DNA of 63,029 bases from CAKRJP01 sp963634745 (lineage in GTDB: Bacteria > Bacillota > Clostridia > Lachnospirales > Lachnospiraceae): the NCBI GenBank assembly GCA_963634745.1, contig CAVHCX010000018.1, positions 1-63,029 on the forward strand. Reading direction: 5' to 3'. Within the stretch, counting starts at the first letter, position 1. Every line of letters begins with the position of its first letter. The position numbers were made by a program, and so were the translations under genes. The notes beneath the pieces were generated by a model, which was not told the origin of the DNA, searched no databases, and was given only the letters and a program-made list of their open reading frames with translations. Below are positions 1 through 7,242 of the stretch, piece after piece.

Positions 1-111
1 CATCCAATCATGGGCTCCCTCCTATGGTTAAGCGACAACGTTACTATGAGACCATGGAGACCATGGCTGCATAGATTCGTTTATATACGAGTTTATGTTG
101 TAAAGTAATAT

Positions 112-188
112 TGACAATATCAAACACATACACACATGTGAAATTTGAGGATGCTGAGGCAGAAATGAAGAGAGTAGCAGTAATCTGA
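112..188 (+). pseudogene. tyrosine recombinase (integrase) C-terminal remnant
   Basis: Read in the frame ending at the TGA at 186-188, this stretch encodes SNTYTHVKFEDAEAEMKR followed by a few residues. That matches the extreme C-terminus of Tn916-like integrases, including the NTYTH motif with the catalytic tyrosine. The frame continues upstream for only a short, unrecognisable stretch, so this is a scar and not a gene. The related but distinct integrase remnant ending at 3177 shows the same motif. Both lie a short distance upstream of an att-like sequence, suggesting two elements stacked at one site. The call rests on a short motif, so confidence is moderate. Confidence 0.5.
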
Positions 189-223
189 TTGCGATGATTT
201 CTGTCAGACTTCTGAAATAGTAC

Positions 224-256
224 AGGGGTACGATTGGGTATTTGTACCCCTATTTT
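224..256 (+). terminator. hairpin downstream of integrase remnant
   Basis: AGGGGTAC at 224-231 pairs with GTACCCCT at 244-251 across a 12-nt loop, and a short T-run follows. It lies 36 nt after the stop of the integrase remnant and fits a factor-independent terminator of modest strength. It may instead be an element-end structure. Confidence 0.45.
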
Positions 257-368
257 CTCAAAAATATGAGTTTCTATGAGAGATTATGAGATGATACATG
301 ATTTTGGAAAAGTCTCGCAAACTCAGTAAAATCAAGGCTTGAGACGATATGAGAGGATATAAAAGATT

Positions 369-400
369 ATGATAAAAATACTATTTATTTGCCACGGCAA
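369..400 (+). repeat. left att-like copy of the phosphatase gene 5' end
   Basis: These 32 nt match the first 32 nt of the phosphatase gene (3452-3483) at 28 positions, ending in the identical TGCCACGGCAA. Translated from the ATG at 369 they give MIKILFICHG, the beginning of a low-molecular-weight phosphatase, after which the frame diverges into unrelated sequence. A purine-rich ribosome-site-like AGAGGA lies upstream at the same distance as in the intact gene. This is what is expected when an element integrates in the 5' end of a gene and rebuilds the gene on its other side. Confidence 0.65.
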
Positions 401-460
401 AAAGGACCGGACTCCAAAATGCGGTGGAAAACGGAGAAATACCGTGAAAAGGAAGGAGTT

Positions 461-480
461 TTGCCACCTTCTTGCCACCT
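461..480 (+). repeat. candidate integrase arm-type sites, left end
   Basis: Two direct copies of TTGCCACCT lie at 461-469 and 472-480, 11 bp apart, about one turn of DNA. The same heptamer TGCCACC recurs in both orientations at the other end of the scar (3262-3338). Paired arm-type sites near each element end are typical of lambda-family integrases. Confidence 0.5.
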
Positions 481-606
481 GAAAAGATGAAAATGAGGGC
501 ACAGCACATACAGATTACAAAAAAAGAATGAAATACAGCAAAAGGCAGTGAGAAGCACATAGGTAGGATTTACTGCGTAGAAAGCTGAATGAGAAAGGAA
601 TCTGTT

Positions 607-834
607 ATGGCGAGAAATATGACAATACCGAAAAAAGATAAAACCCTGGCATTTTATGATAGATATATGCTGACAGTGGATGAGGCGGCCTCTTACTTCC
701 ATATCGGGGCCAAGAAAATGTATGAAATCATTGAGAACCATGAGGAAGCTAAGTGGTATCTCTACAGTGGGAGACGGGTTATGATCAAGAAGGAACTATT
801 TGTCAAGTGGCTGGATCAGCAGACGGTGATTTGA
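607..834 (+). CDS. excisionase-family DNA-binding protein (Tn916 Xis-like)
   Basis: This 75-residue protein has the layout of Tn916-type excisionases: a short basic N-terminus, the block YMLTVDEAASYFHIGAKKMY forming a winged-helix recognition element, then a basic wing ending near RRVMIKKELFVKWL. Excisionases bend DNA at element ends and bias integrase towards excision. The ATG at 607 is preferred over an upstream ATG at 589 because GAAAGGAA sits 6 nt in front of it. The gene lies just inside the left att-like copy, and its partner integrase survives only as a fragment at 2800-3177, so it is probably an orphan. A hairpin follows at 897-933. Confidence 0.75.
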   Translation: MARNMTIPKKDKTLAFYDRYMLTVDEAASYFHIGAKKMYEIIENHEEAKWYLYSGRRVMIKKELFVKWLDQQTVI

Positions 835-896
835 AGCGTTTTTCAATTTTGTAATTCTGAACAGAAACATTAGTTTATTAAAAATATGTAAGAAAC

Positions 897-933
897 AAAA
901 AAGGGCATGACGAATGAGCGTTGTGTCCTTTTG
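897..933 (+). terminator. terminator after the excisionase gene
   Basis: AAAAGGGCATGACG at 899-912 pairs, with three G-T wobbles, with CGTTGTGTCCTTTT at 919-932 around a 6-nt loop. The T-rich 3' flank makes it a plausible terminator. A second hairpin follows (GCAACCT at 941-947 with AGGTTGC at 976-982). Beyond that, nothing more was recognised up to the gene at 1084. Confidence 0.5.
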
Positions 934-1083
934 TTATTATGCAACCTCCGGGAGCGGCTGTTTGGCGGGTCTTGCAGGTTGCGTGAGTGCTTGATTTTGT
1001 TATGGAAAAAAATTAAGATTTATAGTAGTATAAACTTATGTAATTCGTATAACATAATTATAGAATATTAAAGAGGTTCTGAT

Positions 1084-1299
1084 ATGGTAAAAAATGATAT
1101 TGAAGTTGATGTAAAAGTTAAATGCATAGAAGAACATATTACGCAAGCGCAACTGGCGGAGAGGGTCGGTACAACAGCTCCATATGTGAATAAACTGATT
1201 CGAAGAGACACGGGAGTGGTGAATAATACTTTCGTGAGCATGATGGAGAAACTTGGATATGATATTCAATTGACATATGTAAAGCGAGATGAGGAATAA
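1084..1299 (+). CDS. small HTH (XRE-like) DNA-binding protein
   Basis: This 71-residue protein is almost entirely one helix-turn-helix of the lambda-repressor/Cro class. The segment ITQAQLAERVGTTAPYVNKL (about residues 20-39) carries the QxxLAxxxGxxxxxVxxL pattern of helices 2 and 3. It has no second domain, so it is Cro-sized and could be the regulator of the decayed element or of the adjacent AlbA-type gene, which begins 47 bp downstream. AGAGG at 1071-1075 supports the ATG. The target operator is not evident, and a role in silencing the element is only inferred from position. Confidence 0.7.
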   Translation: MVKNDIEVDVKVKCIEEHITQAQLAERVGTTAPYVNKLIRRDTGVVNNTFVSMMEKLGYDIQLTYVKRDEE

Positions 1300-1345
1300 G
1301 CTTTTCAGGGACAGTTGATGTGGAAGACGAAAAGAGGGCGATAAT

Positions 1346-2799
1346 ATGGCAGAGTTATTTGATTTGAAAAATTTTGACAAATACAAAGAAGATAACTGCC
1401 GTGAGGTGAAAAAAGCAGAGGGAGGTTTGCCAATTGCCTTATGGGAGACCTATTCTTCCTTTGCAAATTCTAACGGAGGAATTATTATTCTTGGCGTCGG
1501 AGAACGCCAGGATGGGAGCTGGTATACCACCGGATTAAAGAATACAGAAAAATTGAAGAAGAATTTCTGGAATACAATTCATGATACCAAGAAGGTAAGT
1601 ATAAATCTGCTATCGGATAGAAATGTGGAATCCTATGAGTTGAATGGAGATACGGTTCTTGTTATCCATGTGCCAAGGGCAAAAAGAGATCAGAAGCCGA
1701 GGTAAAGGCAATGCTCAGAGATGCGGTTGAGGACAGCTCAGACATGAAAGTCGTTGAGCAGTTTGATTTGTCTGCTATCAATCATGAATCCTTGCAGGGA
1801 TATCGTAATTATCATAGAACATATAAACCAGAGCATGTTTTTCACAGATTGTCGGATGAGGAATATTTGCTGAAAATTGGTGCCGCGGCAAAAGGTGAAG
1901 ATGGAAAATTACATCCTACTGCAGCGGGACTTTTGATGTTTGGCGAGGAGTATAATATTGTCCGGGAATTTCCAGAATACTTTTTGGACTATCGAGAGAT
2001 GCTGGATCCTACAACAAGATGGACGGATCGAGTTCAGTCAAGTGCAGGTGATTGGACTGGTAATGTACAGGATTTTTTCTTTCGGGTTAATAGCAAAATT
2101 TCCCAGTCCATAAAGACTCCGTTCAAATTAGATGGGATTACGCGAGTGGAGGATACGCCGGTGCATAAAGCGATTCGGGAAGCTCTGGTTAACTGCCTGG
2201 TAAATGCCGACTATTATATGCCACAGGGAGTGGTCGTGAAGAAAGATGCGACATCCCTTATTATCGAAAATCCAGGGAGTATTCGTACCGGAAAGAAGCA
2301 AATGATCAAGGGAGGAATCTCCGATCCCAGAAATAAAAATCTGATGAAAATGTTTAATCTTCTGGGAATTGGTGAAAGAGCCGGAAGTGGTATCCCGGAT
2401 ATCTATCAAGTATGGGAAGATCAGGGCTGGGAAATGCCGACTGTAGAAGAATCTTATAATCCTGATCGAACAAGATTGTCACTTTGTTTTAAAGAGAGAA
2501 CAAGCGAACAAAGCAAGCGAACAGAACAAGCGAACAAAGCAAGCGAACAAAACAAGCGAACAAAACAAGCGAATAAAACAAACGAAGTAAATGGCCGGGG
2601 TAAAAGAAGAAAAAAGGAAGAAAATTATTCCCTGATAAGAGAGTATCTTATTCAAAATGGGCTGTCGAAAACAAATGATATCGCAAATTATTTGGGATTG
2701 AGTCCTGCACGCACACGGGCAATTCTTGGTGAGATGACAGGAATTGAATATGAAGGAACAACGAATAATCGCAAATATAAATTGATAGATGAGCAATAA
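1346..2799 (+). pseudogene. AlbA_2/Schlafen-type ATP-binding protein, broken by an internal deletion
   Basis: The first piece (1346-1705) carries the AlbA_2 DNA-binding domain, with the typical ETYSSFANSNGGIIILGVGE block, and stops in a new frame after VIHVPRAKRD. The second piece (in frame from about 1690, first ATG 1711) resumes with SEAEVKAMLRDA, then an ATP-binding region containing EDTPVHKAIREALVNCLVNA and GERAGSGIPDI, and a C-terminal winged helix ending NNRKYKLIDEQ. Compared with the intact paralogue at 53931-55475, about 80 nt encoding the conserved VYVGENPYKGTY-type segment are missing at the junction. A repetitive K/Q/N-rich linker precedes the winged helix. Translation from the internal ATG at 1711 could still make a truncated protein lacking the DNA-binding domain. 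Confidence 0.75.
2494..2590 (+). repeat. in-frame minisatellite in the AlbA-type pseudogene
   Basis: Units of the form AAGCGAACA with AAA, CAA or GAA spacers are repeated about eight times and encode a linker such as SEQSKRTEQANK. The array joins the ATPase region to the C-terminal winged helix. Repeats of this type change length by slippage. The paralogue near 55.2 kb has a different repeated linker (SAEKS-like units) at the same place. Confidence 0.7.
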
Positions 2800-3177
2800 A
2801 TGTATTGTTTGCTTGGAAATAATGCATTAGTACCCTTTGCTTGGAAGAAGCCATTGGTGGAACCTGAGGTGGATGGAAAATCCGGCTTTTATTTTCTGGA
2901 TAAGGCTGGAAGACCTGTACTGGCTTTGCATTGGGAACATTATTTTAAACGTATCGTGGATAAATATAATAATCACTACACGGAGAAATTGCCTCGCATC
3001 ACGCCGCATGTCTGCCGGCATACCTTTTGTTCCAAGATGGCAAGAAGAGGTATGAATGCTAAGAATCTGCAGTATATTATGGGCCATTCAGAGATTGGAA
3101 TCACCTTGAATACGTATACACATCTGGAATTTACTGATGCAAAAAGTGACTTCGAAAGATGCATGAAAGGTGCCTGA
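2800..3177 (+). pseudogene. tyrosine recombinase, C-terminal catalytic fragment
   Basis: About 110 recognisable residues of a Tn916-like integrase catalytic domain remain. HVCRHTF supplies the HxxR pair, GHSEIGITLNTYTH carries the second histidine and the tyrosine nucleophile (NTYTH), and upstream come VDGKSGFYFLDKAGRP and LHWEHYF. The N-terminal arm-binding domain, the core-binding domain and the first catalytic arginine are absent, since a full-length enzyme has about 400 residues. The coding sequence appears fused directly after the stop of the AlbA-type gene at 2799, so a deletion or insertion removed the 5' two thirds. It cannot catalyse recombination alone. It ends 275 bp before the right att-like copy, the usual place for an integrase gene. 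Confidence 0.8.
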
Positions 3178-3261
3178 TAAGTACATCGGGTTAAAGCATG
3201 AGACAGCTGATAAATGCCTGAGATAGGAAGAAAATCCCTAAAATAAGGATTTTAAGCTTTT

Positions 3262-3338
3262 AGGTGGAACGGGTGGCAAAAGAGGGACTTCTGCCACCTT
3301 GGCTGCCACCTAAAACGGAAAAAAATAGGTGGCAAAAG
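3262..3338 (+). repeat. candidate integrase arm-type sites, right end
   Basis: GGTGGCAAAA (3272-3281), TGCCACCTT (3292-3300), TGCCACCTA (3304-3312) and AGGTGGCAAAA (from 3328) form two inverted and two direct copies of one heptamer, plus a partial copy at 3262. The rest of the 275-bp stretch between the integrase remnant and the phosphatase gene holds nothing else recognisable apart from a ribosome site. Confidence 0.55.
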
Positions 3339-3451
3339 TCGGGAAAATGCGGAGATTTGCCCAAATTCAAGGCTATTTAAACTCACCGTATTTTCAAAGA
3401 TAATGAGGCAAACCGGCGCATTTCGCCGCAAATCAAGGAGTTAAAAATAAG

Positions 3452-3483
3452 ATGATAAAAGTACTATTCGTCTGCCACGGCAA
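3452..3483 (+). repeat. right att-like site inside the phosphatase gene
   Basis: The first 32 nt of the phosphatase coding sequence match 369-400 at 28 of 32 positions, with TGCCACGGCAA identical. The differences are transitions (A/G or T/C), as expected if the element carries its own slightly diverged copy of the target. This copy rebuilds the intact gene. Confidence 0.65.
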
Positions 3484-3952
3484 TATCTGCCGTTCCCCTA
3501 TGGCAGAATTTGTTATGAAGGATTTAGTGAAAAAAGCAGGAATGGAAGATCAGTTTTATATTGCTTCGGCAGCTACCAGTTCCGAGGAAATCTGGCGTGG
3601 GGTGGGGAATCCGGTATATCCGCCTGCCAGAGCAGAGATGGAGAAGCATGGGATCCGCTGCGATGGAAAGCGGGCAGTCCAGATGACTAGGGAGGATTAT
3701 GATAATTACGATCTTTTGATCGGTATGGACAGCAATAATATCCGGAATATGAAGAGAATTGTTGGGGGAGACCCGGAGGGGAAGATCCACAAGATGACGG
3801 AATATATCGGAGAGAGCTACGATGTGGCAGATCCTTGGTATAGCGGAGACTTTAAGGCCACCTGGAGAGATGTCTCTAAAAGTTGTCAGGGCCTTTTGGA
3901 TTATCTAGTCAGTGATTTTGTGAACTTTGAAAAAATAAGGCCGGAATCATAG
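3452..3952 (+). CDS. low-molecular-weight protein-tyrosine phosphatase
   Basis: This 166-residue protein is typical of the family. The P-loop CHGNICRSP occupies residues 8-16, with Cys8 as nucleophile and Arg14 binding phosphate, and DPWY near residue 127 supplies the general-acid aspartate. The enzyme is cytosolic and removes phosphate from tyrosine, or in some bacteria arginine, residues. The family often controls polysaccharide synthesis or stress regulators, but no partner kinase is adjacent, so the substrate is unknown. AAGGAG lies 11-12 nt before the ATG. The promoter region in front of it derives from the integrated element, so its expression may differ from that in element-free relatives. 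The coding sequence itself looks intact. Confidence 0.93.
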   Translation: MIKVLFVCHGNICRSPMAEFVMKDLVKKAGMEDQFYIASAATSSEEIWRGVGNPVYPPARAEMEKHGIRCDGKRAVQMTREDYDNYDLLIGMDSNNIRNMKRIVGGDPEGKIHKMTEYIGESYDVADPWYSGDFKATWRDVSKSCQGLLDYLVSDFVNFEKIRPES

Positions 3953-4036
3953 CCAATCCCCGGGAAGTGTGGTTAAATAACTAACGTAGTCACTTGCAAA
4001 TGTTAGAAAAACAATAAGGGGAGATGATACGAGAAA

Positions 4037-6766
4037 ATGAGAAATTTAAAAAAATGGAAGGTTTCTAAGAAGATTCTGACGGCTATTCTTACCGCCAGTA
4101 TGATTCTTGGAAGTGCATCCATGGCTTACGGAGAAGAGGAGGGCTCATCCTCCTACCAGGCTGGAGCCCAGACGGAGGGCCGGGCTGATGCGGGAGGACA
4201 GGACCAGACCGGAGAGGAAACCGGAGGGGACGAGGCAGCTGCAGACTCTTCGACAGAAGCAGACAGCAGCCGGTCCGGGGAGTCTTCTTCCACAGAAGAT
4301 ACATCAGATTCTTCGAAAGGAACTGAAACAGAATCGGCAACGGAATCTGCAGGAGAGTCGGTATCGGAGGCAGATACAGAATCTTCGGAAGACCCATCCA
4401 CCACAGGAACGGTAGCTACAGAGACCACCAGCTCCATGGATGGAGACCATGTGACGGACACCATATATGCTATGGACGCAGACGGAAATTTAAAAGAAGT
4501 AACCCTAGAGGGAGACGGAGTGATCCGGGAGGATCAGGGAGGTCAGGAGGAGTCTGAGGAGGATGATTCTCTGGCCAGAGCTTCGGTATCCAATCCTAAG
4601 ATTGTAAATTTCCGTGCTACGAAATCCGGAACGGCGGTGACCGGTGTCACTACTTACAAGGAATATCAAACCAACGCAGATGGATATACCTACGGCGGTG
4701 TGGGTGCAGATGCTGCCTACCTTGGAACCTCAGGGGGCAAGGTGAAATTTATGCAGGCAGGCGTTGTAGGTCTGGTGGATGAATCCAAAGTTCAGGTAGT
4801 AAGCCTGTCTTCTGTAAAAGGATATAGCTATTATGAAACAGACGGTTCCAATCTATACCACTGTATCAGCAACAATCTGGCATCTTCCAATCCCTATTCA
4901 GAATTAAATGTGGGGCAAAAGCCCAGTTATTTAAGTGCCAATGCTACTTATTACAGCTACGACGGACATTATTTTTATACCAATTATGCGACCATGCTCT
5001 ATGATTATGAGCGTGATACCAGGAGCCAATCGGTCAATGCAGGCCAGCCCTACTATAATTATTTTCAGTATCTTTCTATGAGAAGTACTTCCAATTATAG
5101 TGCCGGTGAGCTTACCAACATGATCAATACGCTTTTGAATAAATATGGTTATGGAAGCAGTTCTGTATTGTATGGAACAGGTTCATCTTTTGTAAAATAT
5201 CAGAATGCCTATGGGGTAAATGCCCTTCTGACGGCAGCGGCAGCTATTAATGAGAGCGGCTGGGGTACCAGTAATTATGCCAAAAACCGCTACAACCTCT
5301 TTGGTATTAATGCGATAGATTCCGATCCGGACCAGGCTACTTATTTTTCCAGTGCGGATGCCTGCATCAAAGATTTTACAGAGACTTATATGTCAAAGCG
5401 ATATATGAGACCGGGCTATACTTATTATCACGGAAGCTGTGTGGGAGATAAAGCTTCCGGTGTCAATGTAAGCTGGGGATCCAGTCCTTACTGGGGAGAG
5501 GTTGTTGCGTCCATTGCAAGAAGCCTAGATGCGACCGGGGGCAATAAGGATTACGGAAATTACACCATCGGAATTAAGGATACGATTAGCAGTTCTCATA
5601 ATAATGTGAATGTAAGAAAAGATGCATCGACTTCCTCTACGGTACTTTATACTACCGGCAGTCATTCCAACTATCCGGTGATCATTCGGAAGAGCTCCGG
5701 TGATTTCTATGAGATCCAGAGTGACGGCGTCTTAAATAGCGGACGCACCGGGGTGGTGGACTCCACAGGTAATTACAATGTGAATAATATGTACGCTTAC
5801 ATTGCTAAGAGCTATGTCACTACAGTGTTTACAGGAAGTAAGTCGACAGAGGCTAGTGTGGGTGTGGACTATAGTGTCCATGCCCAGACCTATGGTTGGA
5901 TGGATACCGTGAGTGACGGAGCTTCGGCAGGAACCAGTGGTGAAAGCAAACGCTTAGAGGCCATTGCCATTAGTCTTCGAAATTCTTCTATTTCAGGAAG
6001 TATCCAGTATCGGGTGCATAGACAGACCTATGGCTGGGAGGATGACTGGAAGAGTGACGGAGCTGTTTCAGGGACCACCGGAGAAGGAAAACGACTGGAG
6101 GCTATCCAAATTAAGCTTACCGGTCAAATGGCCCAGAAGTATGATGTCTACTACCGAGTCCATGCCCAAAGCTATGGCTGGCTTGGCTGGGCAAAGAACG
6201 GAGAGAGTGCAGGAACTTCCGGTATGGCCAAGCGTTTGGAAGCCATTGAGATCCGTTTGGTTGCTAAGGGAGGAGGGGCTCCCGGAGATACAAGCAATTC
6301 TTTTGTAAAAGCCTCTATTAAGTACCAGACCCATGTGCAAAGCTACGGATGGAGGGGGTGGTCCTTTAACAACCTGCAATCCGGAACTACAGGACTTGGA
6401 AAGCGCTTAGAAGCGATTCAGATTCAGTTGGTCGATCCGGAGGTATCGGGATCTGTTCAGTATCGAACCCATGTCCAGACCTATGGCTGGCAGGACTGGG
6501 TATCTGACGGAGCGGTTTCCGGAACCAGTGGACAGGCAAAAAGACTGGAAGCCATTCAAATCCAACTGACCGGAGAGATGGCAGACAAATATGATATCTA
6601 TTACCGGGTTCACAGCCAGACCTACGGTTGGCTTGATTGGGCCAAGAATGGAGAATATGCGGGAACCTCAGGACTGGCAAAACGTTTGGAATCTATTGAG
6701 ATTCGTTTGGTGGAAAAAGGTGCATCGGCACCGGGAAGTACCGACAGACCTTACGTGGGAAATTGA
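4037..6766 (+). CDS. secreted glucosaminidase with SH3-like domain and six ChW repeats
   Basis: This 909-residue exported protein starts with a signal peptide (basic MRNLKKWKVSKK, hydrophobic core, cut near AYG-EE). A long acidic Ser/Thr/Glu-rich spacer runs to about residue 180. The catalytic part follows: AAAINESGWGTS (probable catalytic Glu406) and NRYNLFGINA are typical of glucosaminidases of the LytG/GH73 group, which cut peptidoglycan glycan chains. An SH3b-like segment (NNVNVRKDAS) follows near residue 525. Residues about 611-901 hold six ChW repeats, each with Y.(V/T)H.Q.YGW, a W, GT(S/T)G and KRLE(A/S)I, thought to mediate surface or glycan binding in clostridia. The product is probably an autolysin or wall-remodelling enzyme. 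A strong terminator follows, so it is monocistronic. Confidence 0.88.
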   Translation: MRNLKKWKVSKKILTAILTASMILGSASMAYGEEEGSSSYQAGAQTEGRADAGGQDQTGEETGGDEAAADSSTEADSSRSGESSSTEDTSDSSKGTETESATESAGESVSEADTESSEDPSTTGTVATETTSSMDGDHVTDTIYAMDADGNLKEVTLEGDGVIREDQGGQEESEEDDSLARASVSNPKIVNFRATKSGTAVTGVTTYKEYQTNADGYTYGGVGADAAYLGTSGGKVKFMQAGVVGLVDESKVQVVSLSSVKGYSYYETDGSNLYHCISNNLASSNPYSELNVGQKPSYLSANATYYSYDGHYFYTNYATMLYDYERDTRSQSVNAGQPYYNYFQYLSMRSTSNYSAGELTNMINTLLNKYGYGSSSVLYGTGSSFVKYQNAYGVNALLTAAAAINESGWGTSNYAKNRYNLFGINAIDSDPDQATYFSSADACIKDFTETYMSKRYMRPGYTYYHGSCVGDKASGVNVSWGSSPYWGEVVASIARSLDATGGNKDYGNYTIGIKDTISSSHNNVNVRKDASTSSTVLYTTGSHSNYPVIIRKSSGDFYEIQSDGVLNSGRTGVVDSTGNYNVNNMYAYIAKSYVTTVFTGSKSTEASVGVDYSVHAQTYGWMDTVSDGASAGTSGESKRLEAIAISLRNSSISGSIQYRVHRQTYGWEDDWKSDGAVSGTTGEGKRLEAIQIKLTGQMAQKYDVYYRVHAQSYGWLGWAKNGESAGTSGMAKRLEAIEIRLVAKGGGAPGDTSNSFVKASIKYQTHVQSYGWRGWSFNNLQSGTTGLGKRLEAIQIQLVDPEVSGSVQYRTHVQTYGWQDWVSDGAVSGTSGQAKRLEAIQIQLTGEMADKYDIYYRVHSQTYGWLDWAKNGEYAGTSGLAKRLESIEIRLVEKGASAPGSTDRPYVGN

Positions 6767-6845
6767 TCCTTACTGGCCGCAAATGTCGTAAAAACAACAC
6801 AAAGTTGGAATTGTGTACAAAAACCTTTTTGTGCAACATTCTAGA

Positions 6846-6878
6846 AAAGAAGTTCTGTAAATCAGAACTTCTTTTTTT
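6846..6878 (+). terminator. rho-independent terminator after the glucosaminidase gene
   Basis: GAAGTTCTG at 6849-6857 pairs perfectly with CAGAACTTC at 6863-6871 around a 5-nt loop and is followed by seven T. This is a textbook intrinsic terminator and separates the autolysin gene from the V-ATPase leader. Confidence 0.9.
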
Positions 6879-7024
6879 GCCCCTTTTTTTAATAGACACA
6901 ATGTTCAGATTTTGTTAAAAAACTTCAAAATTATTTAATTTTATCTGGGTATAAATATTGCTTTTTTGGTAAAAATGACGATTGATTCTCTCGCCGAAAA
7001 GTTTCATAATAACCAAGAAATAAA

Positions 7025-7040
7025 GTACTTATTTAAGTAC
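7025..7040. promoter_or_regulatory. 16-bp palindrome in the V-ATPase leader region
   Basis: GTACTTATTTAAGTAC is a perfect inverted repeat of 7-bp arms around TT. It lies about 200 bp before the first ATPase gene and upstream of the leader hairpins. Its symmetry and AT-rich character suit a dimeric repressor or activator site. No regulator can be assigned. The preceding 150 bp is AT-rich with no gene. Confidence 0.4.
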
Positions 7041-7078
7041 AAATAAAAAACTTATAAGAGGTAACGACGAGAACCATG

Positions 7079-7123
7079 AAAACCTGGCAAAGATGCTATA
7101 CGAATGCTGAAGCAGGTTTTTTT
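7079..7123 (+). terminator. possible leader attenuator before the V-ATPase operon
   Basis: AAAACCTG at 7079-7086 pairs with CAGGTTTT at 7113-7120 and is followed by further T, giving an intrinsic-terminator shape inside the 5' leader. A 22-codon reading frame (7076-7144, beginning MKTWQRCYTN) runs across it, with AGAGGT 13 nt upstream, so translation of a leader peptide could interfere with the hairpin. Whether the small frame is translated is unknown. Confidence 0.5.
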
Positions 7124-7142
7124 GTATGTAAGCATATTTTAT

Positions 7143-7238
7143 AAGGCCGGGCGAGAAAGCTAAAACCCGCGCAAACCACCTCGTGGGTGGGGAAGGTTCC
7201 GGGTTGTTGCCAAGAGATTTTAAGTAGAAATGGAGGTG
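7143..7238 (+). promoter_or_regulatory. structured RNA leader, candidate riboswitch, of the V-ATPase operon
   Basis: This GC-richer stretch can form nested stems: AACCC (7164-7168) with GGGTT (7201-7205), AACC (7174-7177) with GGTT (7195-7198) or CCACC (7176-7180) with GGTGG (7186-7190), and CGGG (7148-7151) with CCCG (7166-7169), which competes with the first stem. It ends about 27 nt before the GGAGG ribosome site at 7232-7236. Mutually exclusive pairings next to the first gene suggest an RNA sensor acting on translation. The Na+-I (DUF1646) riboswitch class is known to sit near sodium-related and ATPase genes and is the first class to test, but I could not align its consensus from memory, so the class is unassigned. 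Confidence 0.45.
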
Positions 7239-7242
7239 CCCT

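Noticed and set aside
1..105. Open frame running in from the left edge to the TAA near 105
   Set aside because: The translated segment matches nothing recognisable and has odd Trp/Arg-rich composition. The integrase-like frame nearby is better supported.
2494..2590. Possible CRISPR-like array
   Set aside because: Units are only 9-12 nt, have no spacers and keep a coding frame, so this is a coding minisatellite.
4089..4464. Open frames on both strands over the start of the glucosaminidase gene
   Set aside because: They are by-products of the Ser/Thr/Glu-rich low-complexity coding region and have no start signals or domains.
5866..6740. DNA-level long repeats as a mobile or recombination element
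   Set aside because: The similarity follows protein-level ChW repeats in one reading frame.
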